Source of the DNA: Bacteriovoracaceae bacterium UBA4096
Lineage (GTDB): Bacteria; Bdellovibrionota; Bacteriovoracia; Bacteriovoracales; Bacteriovoracaceae
DNA: 17,066 nucleotides
Direction: 5' to 3'
Assembly (NCBI GenBank): GCA_002381945.1
Contig: DFXY01000045.1
Location: 7,986 to 25,051, forward strand
Below, piece after piece: positions 7,118 to 15,283 of the stretch (positions within the stretch are counted from its first letter, which is position 1; each line of letters begins with the position of its first letter). The notes under the pieces are model-generated. The model saw only the letters and a list, made by a program, of their open reading frames with translations, had not been told where the DNA came from and ran no database searches. A program made the position numbers and the translations under genes.

Positions 7118-8350
7118 ATGAGTACCAAAAGTGTCATTGTCGCTTTGGATATAGGGACCACAAAGGTCTGCACCCTGATAGCGCAAAAAACATCTAAGTC
7201 TTTAGAGATCCTCGGCGTAGGATCACATCCTAGCTATGGTCTTAAGAAAGGCTCCGTAGTTAATATCGAAAAAACCGTTGAAAGTATTCGCTCTTCTATC
7301 GAAGAAGCTAAGCTGATGGCAGGAATCGAAGAACTCGATTCGGCTACCGTTGGCATTGCTGGTAATCATATCTACTGCTTCAATTCATCGGGTGTGGTTC
7401 CGGTTAAAAATAAAGAAATTTCTCAAGCCGATGTTGAAAGAGTCATTGAAGCTGCCAAGGCAGTACTCATTCCTTCTGATCGCGAAATCATTCACGTCAT
7501 TCCTCAAGAATTTAAAGTTGATAATACTTCTGGAATTAAAAATCCTGTTGGGATGTGTGGCTCTAGACTTGAGGTTAATGTTCATATCGTTACTGGCAAG
7601 ACTCCTCTCATTCACAATCTGGTTAAGTGTGTAGAACAAGCAGGTCTATCGGCCAACTCTATTATCCTTCAACCGATTGCTTCTTCTCGTTCGGTACTTA
7701 CGACTGAAGAAAAAGAACTAGGCGTAGTTCTGATAGATATTGGCGGCGGAACAACCGATGTGGCGGTTTGGAAAGAAGGCAGTTTACTGCATTCACAGAT
7801 TATTCCGTTAGGTGGAAATCACTTTACGAACGATCTCGCCGTAGCGTTGAAGATTCCCCATAATGAAGCTGAAAGAATTAAGCTCACCAATGGGACCGTA
7901 ATGGATCAGGCCACGAGCGATACTTACATAACGGTTCAGGGCTTATCTGGAACTAAGCCACGAGAAGTTCCCTTGAATTTTATTGCGGAAGTTTTGGGAT
8001 CTAGAGCAGAAGAGCTTTTTCAAGTGGTAAGAGAACTTATCAATGAAAAGAATCTTCACAACGAAATCACTGGCGGCTATGTGCTGACTGGTGGTGGTGC
8101 TCTTATTAAAAACTTATCAGAGTTAGCAGAATACCATTTAGAAAAACCGGTTAAATTGGGTTACCCACAAGCTTTTGGTGGCATGACCACGGCCATGCAA
8201 CATCCCAAGTTCTCAACGGTGTTGGGACTTTTACAAGAATCTAATCATGTTTCACACGCTCATACCCGTGATGAAAAAGTAGAAGACGAAATAGATATGT
8301 TTGATAAACTAGGTCGATCATTGAAAAATGTATTTAGAGAGATTTTTTAA
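7118..8350 (+). CDS. ftsA: FtsA, actin-like cell division protein
   Basis: FtsA is a cytoplasmic actin-family ATPase that tethers FtsZ filaments to the inner membrane and recruits later division proteins. The 410-residue product has the phosphate-1 motif ALDIGTTKV (9-17), the 1C-domain region between about 85 and 165, phosphate-2 DIGGGTTDVAVW (207-218) and the adenosine motif GGYVLTGGGALI near residue 325. The last 17 residues, DKLGRSLKNVFREIF plus the preceding MF, form an amphipathic helix with hydrophobic and basic faces, the usual membrane-targeting sequence. The Shine-Dalgarno sequence AAGGGA is five bases before the ATG. ftsZ begins 15 bases after the stop. Nothing is missing from the protein. 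Confidence 0.97.
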   Translation: MSTKSVIVALDIGTTKVCTLIAQKTSKSLEILGVGSHPSYGLKKGSVVNIEKTVESIRSSIEEAKLMAGIEELDSATVGIAGNHIYCFNSSGVVPVKNKEISQADVERVIEAAKAVLIPSDREIIHVIPQEFKVDNTSGIKNPVGMCGSRLEVNVHIVTGKTPLIHNLVKCVEQAGLSANSIILQPIASSRSVLTTEEKELGVVLIDIGGGTTDVAVWKEGSLLHSQIIPLGGNHFTNDLAVALKIPHNEAERIKLTNGTVMDQATSDTYITVQGLSGTKPREVPLNFIAEVLGSRAEELFQVVRELINEKNLHNEITGGYVLTGGGALIKNLSELAEYHLEKPVKLGYPQAFGGMTTAMQHPKFSTVLGLLQESNHVSHAHTRDEKVEDEIDMFDKLGRSLKNVFREIF

Positions 8351-8365
8351 TTCGGAGGATTCCTT

Positions 8366-9889
8366 ATGTTCGATATAGCTGACAATTCACCACTTCCTGC
8401 CGGTGCCCGTATCAAGGTTATCGGTGTCGGTGGCGGCGGATGTAATGCTGTTAATACCATGATCCGTTCTGGTTTAACTGGCGTAGAATACATTGTGGCC
8501 AATACAGATGCTCAGGCATTGAATGCCAATATGGCCGGTGTAAAAATCCAGCTGGGTGGAAATGTCACTAAAGGACTTGGAGCTGGTGCCAATCCTGAAG
8601 TTGGCCGAAAGGCTGCCATCGAAGATTATGAAAGACTATCAGAAGTGCTAGATGGCGCAGATATGGTTTTTGTTACCGCCGGAATGGGTGGTGGTACTGG
8701 TACGGGAGCCGCTCCGGTAATTGCAAAACTCGCTCGTGAAATGGGTGCTCTTACAGTTGGTGTGGTCACTAAACCCTTCATGTTTGAAGGGAAGAGACGA
8801 TCTCGTCAAGCTGAAGAAGGAATCCGTGCCCTTGAGGAATCGGTTGATTCACTTATCTGTATTCCAAATCAGCGTCTTCTTCAGTTGGCCGGAGAGAATC
8901 TCTCATTAGTTGATACTTTTAAAGCTGCCGATGAAGTTCTATTGAATGCTGTTCAAGGTATCTCTGATCTTATTAATAATACTGGTCTCATCAATGCTGA
9001 CTTTGCTGACGTTTCCACGGTTATGACCAATAAGGGTCTATCACTCATGGGAACTGGCACGGCTTCTGGTCCTGAGCGCGCAATTAAGGCCGCTAGACAG
9101 GCCATCAGTTCTCCACTCCTGGAAGATGTTTCTATCAATGGAGCTACTGGAATTATCATCAATATCACTGGTGGTGCTTCGCTTACTACTCATGAAACCA
9201 ATCAAGCCGTTACCCTTATTATGGAAGCTGCCGATGAAGATGCTGAAATCATCTTTGGTACCGTTATCGATGAGTCACTTGAAGAGAATATTAAGGTAAC
9301 AGTAATTGCGACTGGTCTGCAAACGGCCCGCAAGGAAATCAGTGCTCCTCCGGTAACGCAAACAGCTCCAGTAAGAACTGCTCCGGTTGCCCCTAGCTTT
9401 GAGCAACCAGCTCCAGCAGCTATGCATACTCATACTCCAACTCCTGCGCCAGCTGCCCCGGTAGCTAGAATGGAAACTAGGATGGAGCAGCCAGTGGAAG
9501 CTCCAGCTCCGATTAAGACTGATTACGCAGTTAAGTCTGAGATTTCTTTTGAATATGAAAGAAAAGAGCCAGCTCCGGTTGAAAAGCCGAAGATTAACTG
9601 GGCAGAAAAACTACAAACTGCTGCTTCTAAGTATGAATCTCAAAAGAACTTTGAAGCTCCGGTTGCACCGTCCCGTCCTATTCATACCGAAACTCGTACA
9701 GAGTATTCTCATAATGATTCAACTCCTCCAATGGAAACTAAGTCTGAGCCAATGCAAGTAGCTCAAAGCCGTGAAGGAAGAATTAAGTCAATTGCTGAGA
9801 AATTGGGATTCTTTAATTTTGATGAAGATGAGTTTGATACTCCTTCATTCATGAAGAAGAATGAGCGTAATCACGATTCACAAATCTAA
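8366..9889 (+). CDS. ftsZ: FtsZ, tubulin-like division GTPase
   Basis: FtsZ polymerises into the cytokinetic ring. The 507-residue product has the glycine-rich GVGGGGCNAVNTM (20-32), the tubulin signature GGGTGTGAA (108-116) that binds GTP phosphates, and the T7-loop NADFAD (210-215) whose aspartates complete the GTPase site of the next subunit. The globular core ends near residue 320. A linker of about 165 residues follows, rich in Ala, Pro, Glu and Thr with repeated AP and APV units, making this protein longer than E. coli FtsZ (383 residues). Near the end EDEFDTPSFMKK (487-498) matches the conserved C-terminal peptide that binds FtsA, followed by nine extra residues. A strong Shine-Dalgarno sequence, GGAGG at 8354-8358, precedes the ATG. 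It is the last gene of the cluster and ends at a strong terminator. Confidence 0.98.
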   Translation: MFDIADNSPLPAGARIKVIGVGGGGCNAVNTMIRSGLTGVEYIVANTDAQALNANMAGVKIQLGGNVTKGLGAGANPEVGRKAAIEDYERLSEVLDGADMVFVTAGMGGGTGTGAAPVIAKLAREMGALTVGVVTKPFMFEGKRRSRQAEEGIRALEESVDSLICIPNQRLLQLAGENLSLVDTFKAADEVLLNAVQGISDLINNTGLINADFADVSTVMTNKGLSLMGTGTASGPERAIKAARQAISSPLLEDVSINGATGIIINITGGASLTTHETNQAVTLIMEAADEDAEIIFGTVIDESLEENIKVTVIATGLQTARKEISAPPVTQTAPVRTAPVAPSFEQPAPAAMHTHTPTPAPAAPVARMETRMEQPVEAPAPIKTDYAVKSEISFEYERKEPAPVEKPKINWAEKLQTAASKYESQKNFEAPVAPSRPIHTETRTEYSHNDSTPPMETKSEPMQVAQSREGRIKSIAEKLGFFNFDEDEFDTPSFMKKNERNHDSQI

Positions 9890-9919
9890 AAAAAAGGCCG
9901 GTCATCCGGCCTTTTTTTT
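9888..9919. terminator. Bidirectional intrinsic terminator between ftsZ and the convergent zinc-finger gene
   Basis: GGCCGG (9896-9901), loop TCAT and CCGGCC (9906-9911) form a GC-rich stem flanked by eight A residues on the left and eight T residues on the right. The arrangement works on both strands. It serves ftsZ, whose stop codon abuts it, and the minus-strand operon ending at 9922. Confidence 0.93.
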
Positions 9920-9921
9920 AT

Positions 9922-10488
9922 CTATTTAAATTGATTCATTTCCTGATTAACTTTTTCAAAATTATCTAGCAAAGAGAAAACTACCAGATAGGTCTCGATG
10001 AAGTCCTGATCCACATTTATCTTATAGTGAGTTTCTATAAAGGTTGGGATATCTAGATCCTGAAAAATTCTTTTCTTTTCGTCATAAAGCCTTACTCCCT
10101 CTTCAGGGTCTTGAGTGGAAGTCTTAACCGTTAAGACTTCTACCCATTCCTTATTCATGATGAGAGGCATATGTTCCCGACAAAAATGCAGATTTTTATA
10201 GGGCTTGATACAGACTTTACAAAAAAGTCTGTCACAGATCCCACAGCTCACTTCGCCGGGCTCATCTGGGTGATTCGGACAGAAGAGGTCTGACCTAGTA
10301 AGCTTTATTTTATTCAGATCTTTCATCCTCTGCTTGATAGCTGGATGATACTCATGAGCCAAATTATCTGAAGTTTCGGTCGAGCTCTTTTGTTTTAAGA
10401 GTTTATAAATAAGAAAGGTAAGAGCACCCAGAATGAGTACGATGGAAAGGTTCGTGATTACAATTAAGATAAGGGCGGTATTATCCAT
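9922..10488 (-). CDS. Membrane-anchored protein with a Cys/His zinc-finger (B-box-like) motif
   Basis: The 188-residue product is not a family I can name with certainty. Residues 6-28 form one strong membrane segment, followed by basic residues (KLLKQK), so the rest is probably cytoplasmic by the positive-inside rule. Residues 70-106 contain four regularly spaced metal-ligand pairs, CPNH (70-73), CGIC (82-85), CKVC (90-93) and CREH (103-106), a pattern like B-box or other cross-brace zinc fingers that usually mediate protein contacts. The C-terminal 80 residues are acidic and probably helical. The start codon overlaps the stop of the RNase J gene (TAATG on the minus strand) and no separate Shine-Dalgarno sequence is evident, so it is translationally coupled to RNase J. 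A partner or localisation role for RNase J is inferred from this alone. Confidence 0.85.
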   Translation of the reverse strand: MDNTALILIVITNLSIVLILGALTFLIYKLLKQKSSTETSDNLAHEYHPAIKQRMKDLNKIKLTRSDLFCPNHPDEPGEVSCGICDRLFCKVCIKPYKNLHFCREHMPLIMNKEWVEVLTVKTSTQDPEEGVRLYDEKKRIFQDLDIPTFIETHYKINVDQDFIETYLVVFSLLDNFEKVNQEMNQFK

Positions 10489-12104
10489 TAATATAAGTGA
10501 ACTTCTGTCATAGGTTTATAACCCAAGAAATTGTTAAAAAACTGTCTGGTTGAAATCTTTAACTGGTCTTTGAAATAAGTTTCTTCTCTCGAGCTCAGAT
10601 CATTTTTAATCTGTTGCATAAGCTTTTTCTTCAAATTCTCTATTAAGTCCTGAGCGGATAGAGGGAGACCCAAGGTGGTAATTTCCATATGACCATGAGT
10701 TCTATGATAACTCACAAAAACCGCCCCTTGAGTAGCGAGCTTTCTTCTTTGACTAATTTGAGTCTTTTCAATTTCAAGCGCCTTTCCATGTATAAGTCTG
10801 GGCTCTTTATGGTCGTGCTGCTCAATTTTTATAGTATTATCGCCAAGAATGACTTCTTGATAGTTATATATGAGATGAGTAGAAACCTTAGGGTAATGCT
10901 TATTGATGAATTCCTTATGCTTTCTTAGCATGTAGGACTCGCCATGAATGGGAAAATAGAAGTCAGGTGTGAAGTTCTTTAAAAGGAGATGAAGGTCTTC
11001 TTTTCCAGGATGGCCAGATGCGTGGATAAGATGATCACTGGCGGTAATGATTTCTGCCCCAAACTCACTAAGCTTATTATAGATTCGGTAAATCTTCTTC
11101 TCATTACCGGGAATAACCTTTGAACTGAAGACAATTAGATCTTGCGGTCTTGGTTTAAAAGTACTGTCTTCCCCAAAGCTAAAACGTCTGAGAGCACTTA
11201 AAAAATCACCCTGGCAGCCAGAGAGAAAGATGAGCATTCTACCATTTTCCCCTTTCACCTGATCAGTTTGAAAGATTTCATCTGGAAGTATTGAAGTGTG
11301 TCCTGTTTCCCAGGCGGCTTCCATATAATTCTTCAGTGAGCGGCCCATGATTACTAACTTTCTTCCGGCAGCTTTACCCATTTTCGCAATGGCATCCATG
11401 CGATGGACGTTGGAGGCAAAAAGCGTAATGAAGATACGTTCATTCTCTCTTTCCATCAAAGAATTTAAATCCAGCATTAGTTCATTTTCAGAAGTTGTTT
11501 TACCGTCACTCAAGATATTGGTGCTATCAAGAAAGAAGGCCGTGGTTTTACACTCAGCTAGCTTCTCCTGAATTCTCGCAAAATCAATGGGCTTCTCATG
11601 AGTAGAATAAAGATCTACTTTGAAGTCTGAAATATATAATGATCCCCAAGTGCGATCCTTGGTTCTAATGATCATTCCACAAGTTTCTGGAATAGAGTGA
11701 TTAACATGAACGGGAGATATTTCCACATCTTCAAAAATCAAATCATCAGTAGGTGCATAAACTTTGTAATTAAGTTTGACTTTAAACTCTTCGAGCTTTT
11801 TCTGAATGAGATGAAGAGAGAAATTTGTCGTATAGACAATCAGGTCAGGAAACTCTCTTAAAAGATGGCCCAAGGCCCCAATATGGTCTTCATGGCCATG
11901 AGTAATGATGATGGACTTTACTCTGGCAGGATCAAGTTCTGAAAAATCGGGAATGAGATAGTTGATACTGAAGCACTCTTCATAGGGGAAGAGCATCCCA
12001 CAATCGATGATGATATCTTCCGCTTCAGTACGGATTAGAGTCATGTTGGAGCCGATTTCTTCAACTCCACCAAGGGGTAAGATCGAGTAATATTTATTCT
12101 TCAA
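10488..12104 (-). CDS. rnj: Ribonuclease J (metallo-beta-lactamase / beta-CASP RNase)
   Basis: RNase J is a cytoplasmic Zn-dependent exo- and endoribonuclease that matures rRNA and degrades mRNA. The 538-residue product carries the metal motif HGHEDH (69-74), HSIPE (136-140), ISDFK with the metal-binding Asp160, DSTN (193-196), the beta-CASP segment SGCQGDFLSALRR (295-307), HASGH (361-365) and PIHGE (385-389), followed by a C-terminal domain of roughly 100 residues. The order and length match RNase J. The start is TTG at 12104, two bases beyond the udk stop, with GAGG about ten bases upstream. No ATG lies early enough to keep the N-terminal LGGVEEIG motif. It is the middle gene of a minus-strand unit with uridine kinase upstream and a membrane zinc-finger protein downstream. 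Symbol and paralogue type (J1 or J2) are uncertain. Confidence 0.94.
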   Translation of the reverse strand: MKNKYYSILPLGGVEEIGSNMTLIRTEAEDIIIDCGMLFPYEECFSINYLIPDFSELDPARVKSIIITHGHEDHIGALGHLLREFPDLIVYTTNFSLHLIQKKLEEFKVKLNYKVYAPTDDLIFEDVEISPVHVNHSIPETCGMIIRTKDRTWGSLYISDFKVDLYSTHEKPIDFARIQEKLAECKTTAFFLDSTNILSDGKTTSENELMLDLNSLMERENERIFITLFASNVHRMDAIAKMGKAAGRKLVIMGRSLKNYMEAAWETGHTSILPDEIFQTDQVKGENGRMLIFLSGCQGDFLSALRRFSFGEDSTFKPRPQDLIVFSSKVIPGNEKKIYRIYNKLSEFGAEIITASDHLIHASGHPGKEDLHLLLKNFTPDFYFPIHGESYMLRKHKEFINKHYPKVSTHLIYNYQEVILGDNTIKIEQHDHKEPRLIHGKALEIEKTQISQRRKLATQGAVFVSYHRTHGHMEITTLGLPLSAQDLIENLKKKLMQQIKNDLSSREETYFKDQLKISTRQFFNNFLGYKPMTEVHLY

Positions 12105-12106
12105 AA

Positions 12107-12778
12107 CTAAATTGCCTCGCTGGCCTCAGTCGTATGAGTCGAGTCTAGTAACTCTTTGATTCTAGCAGACAATATAAGGGAGGCAACATCAGTTTCTTCG
12201 CCGACAGTGAAATCAGCGAACTGACGTTGAGGGTCGAGATATTTTTGATACATTGGTCGCACGGTATCATAGTACTGGGCAATGACGGACTCTAGTGAGC
12301 GGCCGCGCTCCTTAACGTCTCGGTGAAGACGTCGAGTAAATCTGATATCTGAGTCAACATGAAGGAAGCACTTAATATCCAGAAGATCACGAATTTCTTG
12401 ATCATAAAGAGAGAAGATGCCTTCAAAGAGAACTACTTTGCATGGTCCGACAGTTTCGTATTCTTCTGTTCTACTGGAACTAGCAAAATCATAGATAGGG
12501 CATTTAATGGTGAGGCCCTGTTTAAGTTCTGATAGGTGATGCCTCAAGAGATCCCAGTCAAAGGCATTAGGATGATCGAAGTTAGGCTTTCCAGCAGACG
12601 TATAATTGGTCTTTGGTTGCTTAGGAAGGTAATAGGAATCCATGTGCAGCAAGCTAGAGGTAGAGTTATTGATATTTTTCATGACCTTCTTAGCAAAAGT
12701 CGTTTTACCAGAGCCTGAACCACCAGCGATGCCGATAATAAAAATTTTTTGATTTGTCACGGGTTCGAGGTTTAACAA
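12107..12778 (-). CDS. udk: Uridine/cytidine kinase
   Basis: Udk phosphorylates uridine and cytidine in pyrimidine salvage in the cytoplasm. The product has a Walker A loop GGSGSGKTT (19-27), the substrate region MDSYYLP, the PNAFDW segment, YDFASSSRTEE, FEGIFSLYD (Walker B region) and the lid RDVKERGR. The length of about 220 residues is typical. The start is uncertain: TTG at 12778 or GTG at 12760 are both in frame, and neither has a convincing Shine-Dalgarno sequence. The TTG adds only six residues. It shares a roughly 100-base divergent spacer with prmA. Its place upstream of RNase J suggests an RNA-turnover and nucleoside-salvage unit, which is an inference. Confidence 0.93.
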   Translation of the reverse strand: MLNLEPVTNQKIFIIGIAGGSGSGKTTFAKKVMKNINNSTSSLLHMDSYYLPKQPKTNYTSAGKPNFDHPNAFDWDLLRHHLSELKQGLTIKCPIYDFASSSRTEEYETVGPCKVVLFEGIFSLYDQEIRDLLDIKCFLHVDSDIRFTRRLHRDVKERGRSLESVIAQYYDTVRPMYQKYLDPQRQFADFTVGEETDVASLILSARIKELLDSTHTTEASEAI

Positions 12779-12879
12779 AAAAAAGCTCGTTAGACCAAGA
12801 AAACCTTCACCGATGTAATTTTTTTATCCTCTCAAGGGGCTTGCTTTGGGATATAAAGGACCCAACTTAAAGGATTTTT

Positions 12880-13836
12880 ATGGATAATTTTTGGGTCGTG
12901 ACTCTCTTTCATCTTCAACCATCAAATGAGGAGCTGGAAGCTATTGAAACCAAGGCAATTCATGAGTACGGTGCCATGGGAGTCGAAGAGTATGCTATGA
13001 ATGAAGCCGAAGTGGATGCACTCCTGGGTGAGAGGTCTTATTCTGGCGGGGATTTACCTCTGGAAGTCCTGGATGAAGTGGAAAAGCATATTTCTGGTAA
13101 ACCTGGAAATTATCGCTTCTTTTTTAATGATCCCAAAAAGGCTGCTGCCTTCAAAGAAGAAGTCTCCAGAGACTATCTTTGTGAATCTCAGCTGGAAGAG
13201 TGTCCTGAAGAAGACTGGAATGCAGAGTGGAAGAAACACTATAGTCCCATTCTGGTTAATGAGAAGCTTGAAGTCATCCCATCATGGCTTAAGAGTCATG
13301 AGTCAGCAGCTCAGAAGAAAATTTATATCTATCCAGGGATGGGTTTTGGCACCGGAAGTCATGAAACGACCTTTCTTTGTCTAAAGCTCTATACTGAAGT
13401 CTCTCATGAAGCGACCTCTACCGTTTTAGATTTTGGATCAGGATCTGGAATCTTGGGACTCGCAACCCTACTCTTCTCGCCAGAAGCGAAGGTAGATTTT
13501 TATGATATCGATTTAGAGGCGAATAAAAACTGTTACCATAATGCAGAAATCAATAATCTTAGCGATAAGAGTTTTAGGCTCCTACTTCCGGAAGTGCGTG
13601 AGAAGTTATTGTCAGAATATGATCTTGTTTTTGCTAATATTCTGGAAAACGTTCTTATACTGGAAAGAGATAATCTAATCGCTCATACCAAGGCCGGTGG
13701 TCACTTAATTTTATCCGGACTGCTGAAACATCAAGTTCCAGGAATTCTTGCTAGTTATTCTGATAAAAGCCTAACTTTGGTTAGTCAGCTTGAAAAGGGC
13801 GATTGGGCTGCTCTTCTTTATAAAAAGAGTAAGTAG
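12880..13836 (+). CDS. prmA: PrmA, ribosomal protein L11 methyltransferase
   Basis: PrmA uses S-adenosylmethionine to methylate ribosomal protein L11. The 318-residue product has an N-terminal substrate-recognition domain (about 1-100), a linker containing DWNAEWKKHYSPI (112-124), and the family signature GMGFGTGSHETT (153-164). The Rossmann SAM-binding site is VLDFGSGSGIL (182-192), with the acidic DIDLEAN turn (209-215) and FANILENV near residue 253. The Shine-Dalgarno sequence AAAGGA (12869-12874) is five bases before the ATG. A TATAAA box at 12852-12857 could be a promoter -10 element, but no matching -35 hexamer is visible. rsmE overlaps its stop. Confidence 0.94.
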   Translation: MDNFWVVTLFHLQPSNEELEAIETKAIHEYGAMGVEEYAMNEAEVDALLGERSYSGGDLPLEVLDEVEKHISGKPGNYRFFFNDPKKAAAFKEEVSRDYLCESQLEECPEEDWNAEWKKHYSPILVNEKLEVIPSWLKSHESAAQKKIYIYPGMGFGTGSHETTFLCLKLYTEVSHEATSTVLDFGSGSGILGLATLLFSPEAKVDFYDIDLEANKNCYHNAEINNLSDKSFRLLLPEVREKLLSEYDLVFANILENVLILERDNLIAHTKAGGHLILSGLLKHQVPGILASYSDKSLTLVSQLEKGDWAALLYKKSK

Positions 13837-14522
13837 TGAGAGCGGCTTGGATTTCAGATCTTATTGAGGGGGAAAGTTACTCCATAGCTGGTGATGTTCA
13901 TCATCATTTGGTTCACGTAGTTAGAATCTCGGTTGGCGATGACCTTCTCCTCTTAAATGGAATGGGTCTAGCGATTAAAACTCAAGTAGAAGCCATCACT
14001 AAAAAAGCTATCATTCTAAAACACTTTGAAACTTTAGATACAAAACGTGGACTCTCGTTTGATATTGCTATTGGTGTACCTAAAAAAGAAGCCCTGGAAT
14101 TGTGCCTAAAAGAGGCCACTGAAATCGGAGTTAGAAGAATATTTCTCATTCGGGGAGATTATTCTCAAGTAAAAGTTCCTGAAGATGATAGGATTTTGAA
14201 GATACTAGTTTCAGCCTTAGAGCAATCAAACTCCCCTTATTTACCGGAGGTTATTATTACTGAATGGGAGAGGATTCCTTGGAATGAATATGCCAGTAAA
14301 TTACTTTTAGACTCCCAGACCTTGAATCCTACTCAAAACAAGCAAACTCCTGATTCAACACTTCTCATCATTGGTCCAGAAGGTGGATTCTCTCCTAATG
14401 AATTAAGTTATCTACATGGTCGTGAAGGTCTTGAGGTTCTTAAGCTTCCCACTCCTATTCTCAGAACTCCCACTGCTTTAGCGGTCGGGGCCGGGATCGT
14501 TCTGGAAAGATTGATGGATTGA
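13836..14522 (+). CDS. rsmE: RsmE, 16S rRNA m3U1498 methyltransferase
   Basis: RsmE is a SPOUT-class enzyme that methylates U1498 of 16S rRNA. The 228-residue product has an N-terminal PUA-like RNA-binding domain containing HHHLVHVVR (22-30), the middle motif KKEALELCLKEATEIGV (83-99), the SAM-knot motif IGPEGGFSPNE (179-189) and the C-terminal LRTPTALAVG (209-218). In the last motif the common LRxETA glutamate is proline (Pro212). The GTG start shares its G with the prmA stop (TAGTG), so the two are translationally coupled. prmA next to rsmE is a common pairing that joins two ribosome-modification genes. Confidence 0.92.
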   Translation: MRAAWISDLIEGESYSIAGDVHHHLVHVVRISVGDDLLLLNGMGLAIKTQVEAITKKAIILKHFETLDTKRGLSFDIAIGVPKKEALELCLKEATEIGVRRIFLIRGDYSQVKVPEDDRILKILVSALEQSNSPYLPEVIITEWERIPWNEYASKLLLDSQTLNPTQNKQTPDSTLLIIGPEGGFSPNELSYLHGREGLEVLKLPTPILRTPTALAVGAGIVLERLMD

Positions 14523-14565
14523 ATAGTTTATGACATTCTCTTAAATAAGATCACAAAGGAAGTTT

Positions 14566-15282
14566 ATGAATTTAGAATCAACCCCTTCAAAAAAACCAGC
14601 TCTACCTACAGAAGATGATTTTTTGATGGAAGATTTTGATTTTAAACCAATTACATCGGGACTGGGTTTCCACCAGCCTAAGCCAGCGGATGTAAAGCCG
14701 GTATTTACCGAGCGAACAATGCCTGCTCAAACTTCTGCTGGTCCACTACCGAGATCTGCTCCTAAAAAAGAGATGACTGTTTATCAAAACGATCTCTCGA
14801 TGTTCTATAATCAGCCACAGAATAATAACCATGTAGCCCAAACAGTGGTTCCGGAAGCTCCAAGTATTGAAGATAGCTTCCGAGTCGCCAAACGCTCTCT
14901 TCGCATTTCTGCTTACCTGGTTGATCTCTTCTTTATTGTTTCAGTGCTTGCAATGGTAGTGACTGTAATGGCCAGAACCATCAATATGGATTTAATGGAA
15001 GTATGGAGTGCTTACCCTCAAGAAATAACTCCTCTGGTAGTAATCCTCTTCACTGGATTCTATCTTATCTACTTCTCGGTTTTTGAAAAATCACCTGGCT
15101 CAACAATAGGTAAGAATATCTATTCTTTAAAGGTTGTCGATTCTAGCAATGGGCCACTTTCTTTTTCTGCCCTGATGTTAAGAACTTTCATTACGCTGAC
15201 CAATTTTATTAGCCTGGGATTATTTTCTTATTTTGATCTTCAGAATAAAGTAACTAACTCGAAAGTTATCAAGGTTAAATAA
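14566..15282 (+). CDS. RDD-family membrane protein with long disordered N-terminal tail
   Basis: The 238-residue product has a C-terminal RDD domain of unknown or varied transport-related function. Membrane segments are predicted at about 113-136, 152-171 and 203-221. The family Arg and Asp residues are in RISAYLVD (113-120), and the second conserved stretch is KSPGSTIGKNIYSLKVV (175-191). Residues 1-105 are hydrophilic and rich in Pro, Gln, Asn and Asp, so probably disordered and cytoplasmic. Within this tail an acidic stretch leads into FKPITSGLGFH (26-36), which looks like a short linear motif. The Shine-Dalgarno sequence AAAGGA (14555-14560) is five bases before the ATG. The heptose adenylyltransferase gene follows by one base. 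Function cannot be assigned. Confidence 0.85.
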   Translation: MNLESTPSKKPALPTEDDFLMEDFDFKPITSGLGFHQPKPADVKPVFTERTMPAQTSAGPLPRSAPKKEMTVYQNDLSMFYNQPQNNNHVAQTVVPEAPSIEDSFRVAKRSLRISAYLVDLFFIVSVLAMVVTVMARTINMDLMEVWSAYPQEITPLVVILFTGFYLIYFSVFEKSPGSTIGKNIYSLKVVDSSNGPLSFSALMLRTFITLTNFISLGLFSYFDLQNKVTNSKVIKVK

Positions 15283-15283
15283 A

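Noticed and set aside
10689..10928. Open frame on the plus strand inside the RNase J gene
   Set aside because: The composition is that of an antisense shadow; RNase J motifs on the other strand explain the region.
12779..12879. Clear back-to-back promoters between udk and prmA
   Set aside because: A TATAAA box is present but neither strand shows a convincing -35 and -10 pair at 16-18 base spacing.
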